A stretch of DNA of 35,806 nucleotides, taken from positions 1-35,806 of the forward strand of contig CAJXTZ010000016.1 in the NCBI GenBank assembly GCA_913061345.1. Reading direction: 5' to 3'. Under the pieces are notes generated by a model. The model was given only the letters and a program-made list of their open reading frames with translations, was not told where the DNA came from and searched no databases. Positions 22,892 to 32,460 of the stretch are shown here, in pieces. This DNA comes from an uncultured Erythrobacter sp. GTDB taxonomy: Bacteria > Pseudomonadota > Alphaproteobacteria > Sphingomonadales > Sphingomonadaceae. Made by a program: the position numbers and the translations under genes. The number at the start of each line of letters is the position of its first letter. Positions within the stretch are counted from its first letter, which is position 1.

Positions 22892-24652
22892 ATGGCCTTT
22901 CCCCCAAGGCAATCTCTCCGATCGATCAGTGAGCCGAGCTTTAGCGGTTGGAATGCAATCTCTGTCTTTCGTAGGTTCGTAGGGTTGAAGCCATTGCGGA
23001 ACTGCGATGGCCAGCGCCTTCCAGATAATATCCCGATCGGACCGATATCGGTTCTCCGTCTTTCTGCCCTTTTATTGCTGGTCGCCTGCGCCGCCTTAAC
23101 ACCGGCTTCCGCTCAAATCGCTCCTGTGGCGGAGCCGATGGCCGAGCAGGCCGCTGAAGTGGCTACCGACCCTTTCGGTCGCGAGACGCCGCGTGGAACG
23201 GTGACCGGCCTGATCAGCGCCCTGGCGGCGAAGGACTACACGAGGGCTGCTCACTATTTCCACCTGTCTGCGGAAGAGGATGAGGCTCAACTTGTCGATC
23301 AAGGAGCGATCTGGGCCACCAAGCTGCAAGCCGCGCTCGACCAACAGGGGACGCTCCTGCCTTTCGGTGCCTTGTCGAACGAAGCGAGTGGGCGTCTCGA
23401 CGATGAACTGCCGGCCGACACCGAAGAGGTAGGCAGGCTCGGCGGCGAGGAAAGTCTGCCGATCCTTCTCACCCGGACCGACAGCCCTGTCGGCAGCGAG
23501 GTCTGGGGGATTTCGCAGGAGACCGTTGAAGCTCTCGAAGCAGTGTCTGTGGCGGCGACAAATCCGGCTGAACCGGAAGACGGTGAAAGCGCCGAGGTGG
23601 CCGGAGCCCCGCTGCAGGACTGGGCTCTCTTGCTCGGGAGCGCAGCCGGCAGTTTCTTTCTCTACTGGCTTATATCGGCCGGACTTCTGGCCATCATGCG
23701 GCGTTTTGTGGCCGACCGCGAGAAAAGCGCGATCTACCGCTTCACGCAGGCCGCCTTGCCGCCGCTCAGCCTGTTTCTCGCAGTGGTGACCTTCCACCTG
23801 TGGACGGGCAGCATCGAGGCGTCCATCGTCGCGCGCCAGACCTTGCTGCGCTATATCGGTATCGTTGGCTGGGTAGCGCTTGCTTGGTTTGCGCTGCGCC
23901 TGGTCGATGCCATCGCACGCGTTGCTAGTGCCCGGATGGAACGCCGCCAGCGGCGGCAGGCAGTGTCGGTCGTCGTCCTGTTGCGGCGTACGGCAAAGAT
24001 AGTGCTCTTCCTATTGGCGACGGTAGCGGTCCTCGACACGCTGGGGGTCGATGTGACCACGGGCATTGCCGCATTGGGCATTGGCGGCATCGCCTTGGCG
24101 TTAGGCGCACAGAAGGCCGTGGAGAATTTGATCGGCAGCCTGAACGTCATCGCAGACCGCCCTGTTCAGGTCGGAGACTTCTGCCGCGCGGGAGATATTG
24201 TCGGCACCGTAGAGGATATCGGTATGCGCTCGACGAGGATTCGCACGAATGAACGCACGCTCGTCACCATCCCGAACGGTGATTTTTCCTCCCGCGAGAT
24301 CGAAAACTTCGCCAAGCGCGACCGCTTTCTCTTCAATCCCACGATCGGCGTCGAATACGGTATCTCCGCAGGCCAGCTGCGCCGGGCCGTGGAGATTATC
24401 GAGCAGATCCTGCGCGATCACCACCTGATTGAAAAGGATGGCCTCCGTGCTCGATTTGCTCATTTCGGCGAGAGCTCGCTGGATATCGAGATCTGGTCCT
24501 ACATCATGGTTGCCGATTACGCGGAAAGCCGACTGATCCGGCAGGAACTGCTGCTGGCCATTTTCGAGAGGTTGAAGGCAGCCGGTCTCGCTATCGCCTA
24601 CCCGACGCGGACGGTCCATTTGGTGACCCAGGAGAATGACGTCGGCGCGTAG
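22892..24652 (+). CDS. MscS-family mechanosensitive channel with periplasmic N-terminal domain
   Basis: The 586-residue frame has a classical MscS core: TM3 rich in glycine and alanine (GIAALGIGGIALALGAQKAV), then the beta domain (RPVQVGDFCRAGDIVGTVED, STRIRTNERTLVTIPN) and a C-terminal alpha/beta domain. Upstream of it are three or so membrane helices (about residues 245-365). An N-terminal signal sequence (LSALLLLVACAALTPASAQ, about residues 56-74) is followed by a soluble region of about 170 residues carrying TPRGTVTGLISALAAKDYTR. The signal implies that the real start is later than the ATG at 22892; alternative starts downstream are non-ATG. It should open under membrane tension and release solutes at osmotic downshock. 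Confidence 0.9.
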   Translation: MAFPPRQSLRSISEPSFSGWNAISVFRRFVGLKPLRNCDGQRLPDNIPIGPISVLRLSALLLLVACAALTPASAQIAPVAEPMAEQAAEVATDPFGRETPRGTVTGLISALAAKDYTRAAHYFHLSAEEDEAQLVDQGAIWATKLQAALDQQGTLLPFGALSNEASGRLDDELPADTEEVGRLGGEESLPILLTRTDSPVGSEVWGISQETVEALEAVSVAATNPAEPEDGESAEVAGAPLQDWALLLGSAAGSFFLYWLISAGLLAIMRRFVADREKSAIYRFTQAALPPLSLFLAVVTFHLWTGSIEASIVARQTLLRYIGIVGWVALAWFALRLVDAIARVASARMERRQRRQAVSVVVLLRRTAKIVLFLLATVAVLDTLGVDVTTGIAALGIGGIALALGAQKAVENLIGSLNVIADRPVQVGDFCRAGDIVGTVEDIGMRSTRIRTNERTLVTIPNGDFSSREIENFAKRDRFLFNPTIGVEYGISAGQLRRAVEIIEQILRDHHLIEKDGLRARFAHFGESSLDIEIWSYIMVADYAESRLIRQELLLAIFERLKAAGLAIAYPTRTVHLVTQENDVGA

Positions 24653-24673
24653 GTCGCCGCGCCCAGATGGTAT

Positions 24674-26155
24674 TCACAGCAGCCAATCGATCGGCGTTTT
24701 GCTGAGAAGGCGAGTGAGCACTCGCGACCACCATGTGGTTCCAGGCTCGGCCAGTTCACATTGACGGACATCGTCGCGCATGTCCATCCAGTTCAGTCGG
24801 CCTTTGTCATCCACGACGATTTTGTAGGAGCCGGACGCGATCATGGTATCGAAGGCGTGGTGCATCTGTGCCGCCAGATTCTCACTCTGGATGACGATCC
24901 CGAGCTCAGTATTGAGAGCGAAAGAGCGCGGATCGAAATTGAAAGAACCGACAAAGACCCGACGGCCGTCTACAGCGAACATCTTGGCATGCAGGGTGGC
25001 ATTCTCGTTTGTGTTGCGCGGCGAAGGTCGACGCAGAGATTTGCGGGTGGTCTTGGGCCGGTCTCCAGGGGCAGGCATCTCATACAGACGCACCCCCGAC
25101 TTCACGAGAAAATGCCGATGCTTTGCATATCCGGCATGAACCATAGCGACATCGGTCGAAGCAAAGGAATTGGTCAGGACGCGCACATCGACCCCGTTGC
25201 GTGCCATTTGCGCAAAGGCCCTGGCACCTGATGAGGTCGGCACGAAATAGCCCGAAACGACGAGCAATTCCCTTTCCGGTTGACCGATGAGACTCCTGAG
25301 GACGCTAGCCATGAGATCGCCTTGACGCGATTGTCCGAGAACCTTGGCGGGCCGATCGCTGACCAGCTCGACGGGCACCCATTCGAATTCAATCCGTCCG
25401 GCCCGCGCACGCTCAAGCAAAACAGATCCGGCGGCACGGCTTAGATAATCGGTCGCGGAGGGGCCGGAAACTGACCGCGTGAAATCAGTTGCCCCGCTTG
25501 CCGCGTACTGCTTCGGATCTTCCTTCACGATGCAGTCGATTTCGACTGCAGCGGGAAAATTCCAGAACGCATCGAAACATTCGGAGACTTCTTGCACCAC
25601 CGCGCCTACGCAAAGCGCATCCACATCGGCAAAAATCCCCTGCTCTCGGTTGGCGAAGTACTCGTCTCCGACATTACGCCCGCCGACACAGGTTATCTGA
25701 TTGTCGACTGTAAAGCTTTTCGAATGCATCCTGCGATTGACGCGGTGGAAATCCAGCAGGAAATCGAGCGGCTTGAAGTGTCGGTTTCGAAACGGATTGA
25801 AAATGCGGATTTCGAAATTGCGGTCGCTGGCCAGCCAGCGCAATTTGCGGTCGAGGCCGGGAATGCCGTTATCGTCAACCAGCAGACGGACCCGTACACC
25901 CCGCGCTGCCGCTCTGCGCAAGTCTTCCAGCAGGAGATTACCGGTCAGATCGTCGCGCCAGATGTAATATTGCAGGTCGATCGATCTTTCGGCCGCGGCG
26001 ATGAGTCGAGAGCGGATGGCAAACGCGTCTATGCCGTCCTCGACAAGTGCAACGCCCGTCAGGCCGGGATGGCCCACCGCGTGCTTAGCGACACTCAAGC
26101 CGATTGCGGAAAGTGCCGTATTTCCGAACGCATGAGAAGCTGCGCGCTGTATCAT
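24674..26155 (-). CDS. Phospholipase D-like protein, cardiolipin synthase type
   Basis: From the ATG at 26155 the protein has 493 residues; an ATG at 26179 is also possible. The frame extends further upstream, but that part reads like non-coding sequence and overlaps a dehydrogenase relic. Two HKD motifs are present: HSKSFTVDNQITCVGGRN near residue 143 and HAKMFAVDGRRVFVGSFNFD near 388. Between them are RIHG-independent PLD strands and LLVVSGYFVPTSSGARAFAQ. Such enzymes transfer phosphatidyl groups, typically making cardiolipin from phosphatidylglycerol or a related lipid. No strong N-terminal membrane helix is seen, unlike ClsA, so it is closer to ClsB/ClsC-like proteins. It converges with the MscS gene, 21 bases apart. 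Confidence 0.88.
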   Translation of the reverse strand: MIQRAASHAFGNTALSAIGLSVAKHAVGHPGLTGVALVEDGIDAFAIRSRLIAAAERSIDLQYYIWRDDLTGNLLLEDLRRAAARGVRVRLLVDDNGIPGLDRKLRWLASDRNFEIRIFNPFRNRHFKPLDFLLDFHRVNRRMHSKSFTVDNQITCVGGRNVGDEYFANREQGIFADVDALCVGAVVQEVSECFDAFWNFPAAVEIDCIVKEDPKQYAASGATDFTRSVSGPSATDYLSRAAGSVLLERARAGRIEFEWVPVELVSDRPAKVLGQSRQGDLMASVLRSLIGQPERELLVVSGYFVPTSSGARAFAQMARNGVDVRVLTNSFASTDVAMVHAGYAKHRHFLVKSGVRLYEMPAPGDRPKTTRKSLRRPSPRNTNENATLHAKMFAVDGRRVFVGSFNFDPRSFALNTELGIVIQSENLAAQMHHAFDTMIASGSYKIVVDDKGRLNWMDMRDDVRQCELAEPGTTWWSRVLTRLLSKTPIDWLL

Positions 26156-26379
26156 GAACGGAGGGTGCCGGTCGCGCATCCGCGTTACGGTGCGCTGTCG
26201 GGAGGCGTTGTCTGCGACGGAACAGCAGGGCCAATGTCCGGTTCTGTTCCGGTTAGTGCAACCGACCTGTTGCACAGCTTTCTCGTCATCTCCCGGTCGC
26301 GAGTCGGGTCTGTCACGACCGCGCGACCCGAAGTCTGGCCACGCATCCCCATGAGACCGCAAGGACCGGGATGGTCGCC

Positions 26380-26574
26380 GCCTTCCGCTTGCGGATCGGT
26401 CACGGCCTGTAAGACACGCAAAGTGCCGTGCTCGGCATCGCGACACGCCAGCAGCACGCGCACGCCTTTCATCGCCAGGTGCGGGGCGATCTCGTAGCCG
26501 GTGCCGCTATTGGCGCCGTTAACGACGGCCGGCCGTCCGGATTGATGGGGGATATCGGAAAAGGCGAAGCTCAT
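26380..26574 (-). pseudogene. N-terminal stub of a short-chain dehydrogenase
   Basis: From the ATG at 26574 about 45 residues match the cofactor-binding start of a short-chain dehydrogenase/reductase: RPAVVNGANSGTGYEIAPHL with the GxxxGxG-type loop, then GVRVLLACRD. The usual TGANSGIG reads NGANSGTG here, so even the retained part is degraded. After about base 26440 the similarity fades and the frame runs into unrelated sequence overlapping the PLD gene upstream region. No catalytic YxxxK is present. It is non-functional as an SDR. Confidence 0.65.
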
Positions 26575-26606
26575 GCGGTATGTTCGTCCCGGTGCCATGA
26601 CGGGCG

Positions 26607-27839
26607 CTAATCCTCGGAACTCGTCGTTTCGGGCACGGCTGATGCGACAGTGTCCGGATCCGACGATGGCGGACTATCCTGCCATGCCTGTGCCCGACCG
26701 CGCTCCACGCCATAGTCGAACAGCGTGCGCATATAATCCTGCTCGAAAAGATCGTGCTCGTCCGCGTCGAAGTCCTGCTCGATAAAGGTCAAGTGATATC
26801 CGGCGCCGGTCGATCTCGCCCAGACATAGGCCGAGGCCACACGGTCCTGGAGGCTGGAGAAGAGCATCACCTCAAGCGTCCGCTTGGCGATGCTGGAGAG
26901 ACCTGCTTCGATCAGCTCGAACTCGCCTGCCATCTTGCCGTTGACCAGCAGATACAGCTCCGTTGGGGACTGGCTGTCCCGCAGGATCTGGTCGTTCGCG
27001 ACCGGCGGAGCGGCCATCAGGGTCGCAATGGTGCCGCCATCGACATGGAGTTCGCTGATTCGCTCTCCCTGCGCTTCCATCTCGATCAGCACCGGGGGGA
27101 ACTGCACCGGGACGGAGCTGCTGGCGAGCAGGATGCGCCGGAAAAGGGCATAGCGACCGGGCGCATCACCGGCCGCGATCGCTCCCATGTCCCAGATCGC
27201 ATTGCCGGGGCGGTCGAGGCTGACGGTGCCGACGAACAGGCGCCGGCCCTTGCGGTGCTCTTCGCCGATGGCATCGATCACCGCATCAGTGGCGAAGCGG
27301 GCGATTAGAGCCTCGAGCGGCCCGGTCGTCGCGACGCTGGTCGAGAACGGGATCGCCAACGCGAAGCGGTCCTTGTAAATGTCGTCGGGCGTGATCTCGG
27401 TATAGGCGCGTTTCAGCTCGTCGTCGTAGTCCGGCCCGAGCAGCGCGAAGGGGGCGATGAGAGCCCCGGTGCTGACTCCAGTGACCACGGCAAATTCAGG
27501 TCGCTTGCCGGTTTGCGACCATCCGTTGAGAAAACCCGCACCATAGGCCCCGTCATCCCCACCGCCCGACAGCGCGAGCACGCGCAGTGGCTCGCCCGGC
27601 GGTGGCGGGGCGATCGAGATCTGTGTCAACAGGTCGGGGGAATTGGCCCAATGGCGGATTTTCGGCGAATCCGGCGCGTGCGCGGCTTCGATCTGCGCGG
27701 CCTCGAACGGTTGCCGGTCGAAGCTGGCACAACCGCCAAGCAGCAATGCGGGGCCGAGCACTCCCAGGACGAGCGTTCGCACCAGGTCGATGGCCTGTCC
27801 CGGCATCATGGTCAGGCGGAGTTCTTTACGGGTTCGCAT
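26607..27839 (-). CDS. Patatin-like phospholipase lipoprotein
   Basis: About 410 residues, with a lipoprotein signal ending in LLLGGC. The patatin fold shows the oxyanion loop ALSGGGDDGAYGAGFL, the nucleophile serine in VTGVSTGALIAP and the catalytic aspartate in HVDGG. It should hydrolyse acyl esters of lipids at the cell envelope. The ATG at 27839 was chosen because a GAAGG site lies 6 bases upstream; ATGs at 27845 and 27809 are alternatives. The start overlaps the outer-membrane factor gene, making this the fourth gene of the RND operon. A patatin in an efflux operon is uncommon and may reflect envelope lipid repair. Confidence 0.9.
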   Translation of the reverse strand: MRTRKELRLTMMPGQAIDLVRTLVLGVLGPALLLGGCASFDRQPFEAAQIEAAHAPDSPKIRHWANSPDLLTQISIAPPPPGEPLRVLALSGGGDDGAYGAGFLNGWSQTGKRPEFAVVTGVSTGALIAPFALLGPDYDDELKRAYTEITPDDIYKDRFALAIPFSTSVATTGPLEALIARFATDAVIDAIGEEHRKGRRLFVGTVSLDRPGNAIWDMGAIAAGDAPGRYALFRRILLASSSVPVQFPPVLIEMEAQGERISELHVDGGTIATLMAAPPVANDQILRDSQSPTELYLLVNGKMAGEFELIEAGLSSIAKRTLEVMLFSSLQDRVASAYVWARSTGAGYHLTFIEQDFDADEHDLFEQDYMRTLFDYGVERGRAQAWQDSPPSSDPDTVASAVPETTSSED

Positions 27840-29313
27840 CGCCATCCTTCTCGGAAATCTCTGGGGGATCAGCCTCCGGCGCGTTCCAGCTTCCGCCGAG
27901 CGCCAGATTGAGCGTGACGAACTGCTCGCGTTCCATGCGCTCGATCGTCGCCAGATCGCTGCGCGCAGTGATCACCTGCTGCCGGATCTGCAACACGTCA
28001 AGCAGGCTGCTTTCGCCGACCCTGTACCGCAGATCCTCGATCCTGAGCGCTTCCTCTATCTCGCGCACGCGGATGACGGCCGCGTCCCGGCGGCGGCGAA
28101 GCACCACGCCGCTGTCGAGCGCGGTTTCCACCTCCTCGAAAGCGGCCAGCGCGGCGCCGGCATATTGCGCGATCGCCGCGCGCAGTTCGGCATCGGCAAT
28201 GTTTTCGCCGGCAGCCAGCGCGCCGCCCTGGTAGATCGGCGCCGCGACATTGCCGCCAATGCTGAACAGGGTCGCGGTAGGATCGAAGATATTTTCAAGG
28301 GCGTCCGACACCGCGCCCGCCAGCCCCGTGAGCGACAGGCGCGGCAGGCGCGCCTTGCTGGCCTGGTCCTCGGCATGCAGTGCGGCGGCGACGCGCCGCT
28401 CGGCCGCGACCAGATCGGGCCGCCGCTCGAGCAGCGTCGAAGGCAGCCCGGCAGGCGGCGGCGTTGGCATGGGCGGCAAGTCAATTCCCGAGGCGAACTC
28501 GGCCGCGGGATAGCGCCCGACCAGTAGTTCGAGAGCACGGATCGCCTCGCGCCGCGCGCCCTGTGCCCGTGCGAGAGCCTCGCGCGCCTGTTCGAGATTG
28601 GCGCGGATCAGTGCCAGATCGCCATCCATCGCGACGCCCTCGCGGACCTGCAGACCCACCAGGCGATGCAGATGTTCGAGCGTATCAACCGCTTCCTCGG
28701 CCAGCCCCACCTGCCGCGAAGCCTCGATCGAGACCAGATAGGCGCGCGCCACGCCCGCGGCAATCGATTGCCGGGCCGCGAAATAGTCGGCGCGGGCAGC
28801 CGCCTCGTTCTCGAGCGCGGCATACCAGCCATCGCTGATCCTGCCCCACAGGTCGATTTCCCAACTCGCCTGCGCCAGTCCCAGAAAGCTGGTGCTGTCA
28901 TATTCGATGCTGGACGGCACCGGCAGTCCGGCCTGCCCGCCGATTTCGATATCATCGATCTCGATATGGCTGCGCGAACCCAGGCCGACCGCCTGAACGG
29001 CCGGACGCAGCCCGGAACGCGCCTGACGGGCAAGTGCTGCGGCGCGCTGGACCTGCGCCGCGGCGGCCTGAAGATCACTGTTCTTCTCCTGCGCTTCGGC
29101 CACGAGCGCGGCGAGGCGCGGGTCGCCGAAGGCGGCGACCCATCCGTCCGCGACCGGCCCTGCGGCATCGGCGACTGCCCGCCAGCGTTCCGGCAAAGGC
29201 GGCAGGGCCGCGCGGGCGGGTGCGACCGGACCATCGCCGACCCTGTCGGGATGCGAGCAGCCTGACACCAGCATCAGGCCGAGCAACATGGCGGTGAGAG
29301 GGACGATGCGCAT
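27826..29313 (-). CDS. Outer-membrane factor lipoprotein of RND pump (NodT/OprM family)
   Basis: The 495-residue protein has a lipobox at MLLGLMLVSGCSHP and two repeats of the OEP/TolC type. Markers are WRAVADAAGPVADGWVAAFG near the start, ASWEIDLWGRISDGWYAALE and the second-half equivalent LPRLSLTGLAGAV...ENIFDP. It forms the trimeric channel that carries substrates across the outer membrane. It begins 3 bases after the permease stop, with an AGGGGG-type ribosome site inside the permease end. The next gene (patatin) overlaps its 3' end. Confidence 0.95.
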   Translation of the reverse strand: MRIVPLTAMLLGLMLVSGCSHPDRVGDGPVAPARAALPPLPERWRAVADAAGPVADGWVAAFGDPRLAALVAEAQEKNSDLQAAAAQVQRAAALARQARSGLRPAVQAVGLGSRSHIEIDDIEIGGQAGLPVPSSIEYDSTSFLGLAQASWEIDLWGRISDGWYAALENEAAARADYFAARQSIAAGVARAYLVSIEASRQVGLAEEAVDTLEHLHRLVGLQVREGVAMDGDLALIRANLEQAREALARAQGARREAIRALELLVGRYPAAEFASGIDLPPMPTPPPAGLPSTLLERRPDLVAAERRVAAALHAEDQASKARLPRLSLTGLAGAVSDALENIFDPTATLFSIGGNVAAPIYQGGALAAGENIADAELRAAIAQYAGAALAAFEEVETALDSGVVLRRRRDAAVIRVREIEEALRIEDLRYRVGESSLLDVLQIRQQVITARSDLATIERMEREQFVTLNLALGGSWNAPEADPPEISEKDGDANP

Positions 29314-29316
29314 GGT

Positions 29317-32300
29317 TCAACTTGCCCCCTGTGGCTCGGCTGCGGTCTCGTCAGGGCCGATCTTGAAGAAGATTGCATAGAGGACCGGCACCACGAACAG
29401 GGTCAGTACCGTCCCGAAGGCCAGCCCGAAGGCCAGGACCACGGCCATCGCCTTGAAGAAGGCGTCGAACAGCAGTGGGATGACGCCGAGTACCGTCGTC
29501 AGCGAACTCAGGATGACCGGGCGGGCGCGATCATAGGCTGCCTCAATGATGGCATCGAAACGCGGTTTGCCCTCGCCGATCTCGATATCCATCTGATCGA
29601 CCAGCACGATCGCGTTCTTGATCAGCAGGCCCGAGAGCGAGAGCACACCGAGAATGGCGATGAACTCCATCGCTATGCCGGTGAAGAGCAGGCCGATGGT
29701 TACGCCGATGATCGCCAGCGGCACGATCATGAAAATGATCACCGGCTGGCGCACTGCGTTGAACAGCACGATTACCACCAGCACCATGCCGATGACACCG
29801 AGCGGGACCACGCCAATCAGCGAATCGATCGCCTCGGTGCTCGTTCCTTCCTGGCCGTCCCATTCGAAATGGTAGCTGGAAGGCAGTTCGATCGCCTCGA
29901 CGTCTCCGCGCACGCGATCGAGCAGACGGTTGGCGGTTTCGCCCGGCGCGGGATCGGCCTGGGCGTTGATTGCCCAGCGCTGATCGATCCGCTGAATCTG
30001 CGAATGACGCCAGCGGGTCTCGAAACCGTCGATCACTTCCTGCAGCGGAAGCGAGGCGCCGCTGGCGCTGAACACCTGGATTGCTTCCATGTTCTGCGCG
30101 TCGCGCGTTTCGCTTTCGGGCGAGCGGGCGATGATCGGGATCAGGTCGTCGCCCTCGCGGAAGACGCCTATCGGACGGCCCGCGAACGTGCCCTGCAAGG
30201 CCTCGGCCACGTCCTCGCGGCTGACGCCAAGGCGACGCGCGCGCGTTTCGGAATAGAGCGGGTGGATGACCGGCACCTGCTCGCGCCAGTCATCCTTCAC
30301 GAGGATGGCCGCTTCGTCCTCGGCGAAGACATCCTTGGCCTGCTGCGCCAGGCTCTGCAGAACCGCCGGATCGGGCCCCGAAAACTGCGCCTCGATCTTC
30401 GAGCCGCCACCCGGCCCCAGTTCGAACAGCCAGACCTTGGCGCGCGCTTCGGGGGCGTTCTTTTGCAAATAGGCATGCACATCTGCCTGCAGCCGCTCGA
30501 GCGTCGAGGCGTCCTCAACCCGCAGGATCATCTGGCCGAAGGAGGATGTCGGCGCCTCGGGCTGATAGACCAGCTTGTAACGCAAGGTACCCATGCCGAC
30601 CACGGTCTGAACGTCAGTAACGCCGTCCATCGTCGCCAGATCCTCCTCAATCTCCTCCAGGTCGGCATTGGTCCGCTCGATATCGGTGCCCGCAGGCAGC
30701 CAGTAATCGACCATCAAATGCGGCGTGGTGGAGGCGGGAAAGAAACCCTGTTCCACGAACGCGAAGCCCACAAGGGAGACGGCGAACAACCCCCCGGTCA
30801 GGCCCATGGTACGCCAGCGATGGCGCAGCGCGCGCGCGAGCCATTCGCGATAGGCGGTGCCGATCCGGCCGGCTTCGCGCTGCGGGGCGGCCTCGTCCTC
30901 GAGACCGTCGTGGCCTGCATCGAATCCTGTCTCCCGATCAGTGCCGGAAGCGGCAGCATCCTCCTCCTTCTCGAACAGCCAGTTGGCGAGAAAAGGCGCT
31001 ACGGTGACCGCGAAGAACCACGAGAACAAGAGCGAGATCATCATCACCCAGAACAGGTGATTGGTGTATTCGGCGACCTGCCCGGGGGCGAGGCCGATCG
31101 GGGCGAAGGCGATGATGCCGACCAGCGTGCCTCCTAGTAGCGGCCACAGCATCTGGCCCACGATCGCGCGCGCCGCCTCCAGCCTGTTTTTGCCCTGCTT
31201 GAGGCCGACGAGCATCCCCTCGACCACGACGATGGCGTTGTCCACCATCATTCCCAGCGCGATGATCAGCGCGCCCAGCGAGATGCGGTGCATCGGTATC
31301 CCGCCGGCATTCATCCCAGCCAGCGTCGCCGCGACGGTGAGCATGAGCACGGCGCCGATGACCACGGCCGAGCGCCAGCCCATGAAGATCAGCAGCGTGA
31401 CCACCACGATGACGAGCGCCGTCGCGACATTGATCACGAAATCGCCGATCGCGTCCGACACCACCTTGCCCTGGTGGTAGAATTCGTGGATCTCGATGCC
31501 GATCGGGCGGTCGCTCTCGCTCGCGCGCAGCTTGGCTTCGATCGCCTCGCCGACCTCGACCACATTTGTGCCGGTCGCATTCGAGATGCCCATGCCCACC
31601 GCCGGCCTGCCATTGTAGCGCAGGATCTGCATCGGCGGATCGACATAGCCGCGCGTCACGCGGGCCAGATCGCCCAGTCTCACGACCGCGCCTTCCTGGC
31701 CGGTCATCACCGGCAGATCGCGCAATTCCTCGACCGAATCGATCTCGCCGGTGGGAACGATCTCCAGACGCTGGTCGCCGACGCGCACGCTGCCCGCTGC
31801 GACGACGGAATTCTGCTGTGCTAGATCCTGATAGACGCTCTGCACCGACAGCCCCAGCGCCGCGACCCGCTCGCGCATGATCTCGACATAGAAGGCCTCG
31901 CGTTGCTCGCCCGACAGCACCACCTTGCCCACACCCTCCACACCGCTCAGGTCGGTGCGCAGCTTTTCGGCATAGTCGTACAGCTCGGCCGGCGAATAAC
32001 CATCGGCGGTTAGCATGTAGAAGATGCCGAAGACGTCGCCGAAATCGTCGTTGACGATCGAGGGACCTGCCCCGGGCGGAAGCAGCCGGGCGGCATCGGC
32101 CACGCGGTTGCGCAGCTTGGTCCAGACGATCTGGAGCTGTTCCTTGTTGCGCCCGAACTCGTACTTGATCTCCACCTCGATGCGCGACTGGCCCGCCTCG
32201 GAGGTCGAAACAATCTCCTTCACCTCCTGCATCTGCCCGATCTCCCGCTCGAGACGCTGGGTGACCTCGGTGGCGACCTCCATCGGCGATCCGCCAGGAT

Positions 32301-32457
32301 AGGGTGTTACCACGACAGCGCGGCGGATGGTGAACTCGGGATCCTCGAAGCGCGGCAGCGACCCATAGGCCGCCATCCCGGCAACGATCGTCCCGATGAT
32401 GACGAGCAGGATGAGCAGGCGATTCCTGATCGAGAAGACGGCGGGATTAAACGACAT
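29317..32457 (-). CDS. RND efflux permease
   Basis: The 1046-residue protein has the full RND plan: N-terminal TM1 (RNRLLILLVIIGTIVAGMAA), a large periplasmic porter domain (FTIRRAVVVTPYPGGSPMEV), TM2-TM6, a second porter domain and TM8-TM12. TM4 carries the proton-relay acid in LGMMVDNAIVVVEGML, with one aspartate followed by asparagine where AcrB has two aspartates. The second half has LIKNAIVLVDQMDIEIGEGK. It uses the proton gradient to expel compounds from the periplasm or inner membrane. Gene order adaptor-permease-outer-membrane factor is the standard pump operon. Substrate is unknown, though toxic organic compounds or drugs are plausible. Confidence 0.96.
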   Translation of the reverse strand: MSFNPAVFSIRNRLLILLVIIGTIVAGMAAYGSLPRFEDPEFTIRRAVVVTPYPGGSPMEVATEVTQRLEREIGQMQEVKEIVSTSEAGQSRIEVEIKYEFGRNKEQLQIVWTKLRNRVADAARLLPPGAGPSIVNDDFGDVFGIFYMLTADGYSPAELYDYAEKLRTDLSGVEGVGKVVLSGEQREAFYVEIMRERVAALGLSVQSVYQDLAQQNSVVAAGSVRVGDQRLEIVPTGEIDSVEELRDLPVMTGQEGAVVRLGDLARVTRGYVDPPMQILRYNGRPAVGMGISNATGTNVVEVGEAIEAKLRASESDRPIGIEIHEFYHQGKVVSDAIGDFVINVATALVIVVVTLLIFMGWRSAVVIGAVLMLTVAATLAGMNAGGIPMHRISLGALIIALGMMVDNAIVVVEGMLVGLKQGKNRLEAARAIVGQMLWPLLGGTLVGIIAFAPIGLAPGQVAEYTNHLFWVMMISLLFSWFFAVTVAPFLANWLFEKEEDAAASGTDRETGFDAGHDGLEDEAAPQREAGRIGTAYREWLARALRHRWRTMGLTGGLFAVSLVGFAFVEQGFFPASTTPHLMVDYWLPAGTDIERTNADLEEIEEDLATMDGVTDVQTVVGMGTLRYKLVYQPEAPTSSFGQMILRVEDASTLERLQADVHAYLQKNAPEARAKVWLFELGPGGGSKIEAQFSGPDPAVLQSLAQQAKDVFAEDEAAILVKDDWREQVPVIHPLYSETRARRLGVSREDVAEALQGTFAGRPIGVFREGDDLIPIIARSPESETRDAQNMEAIQVFSASGASLPLQEVIDGFETRWRHSQIQRIDQRWAINAQADPAPGETANRLLDRVRGDVEAIELPSSYHFEWDGQEGTSTEAIDSLIGVVPLGVIGMVLVVIVLFNAVRQPVIIFMIVPLAIIGVTIGLLFTGIAMEFIAILGVLSLSGLLIKNAIVLVDQMDIEIGEGKPRFDAIIEAAYDRARPVILSSLTTVLGVIPLLFDAFFKAMAVVLAFGLAFGTVLTLFVVPVLYAIFFKIGPDETAAEPQGAS

Positions 32458-32460
32458 GGC

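Noticed and set aside
27587..31824. Several long plus-strand frames across the RND operon
   Set aside because: Antisense shadows in GC-rich DNA; rich in Arg/Pro/Ala with no motifs.
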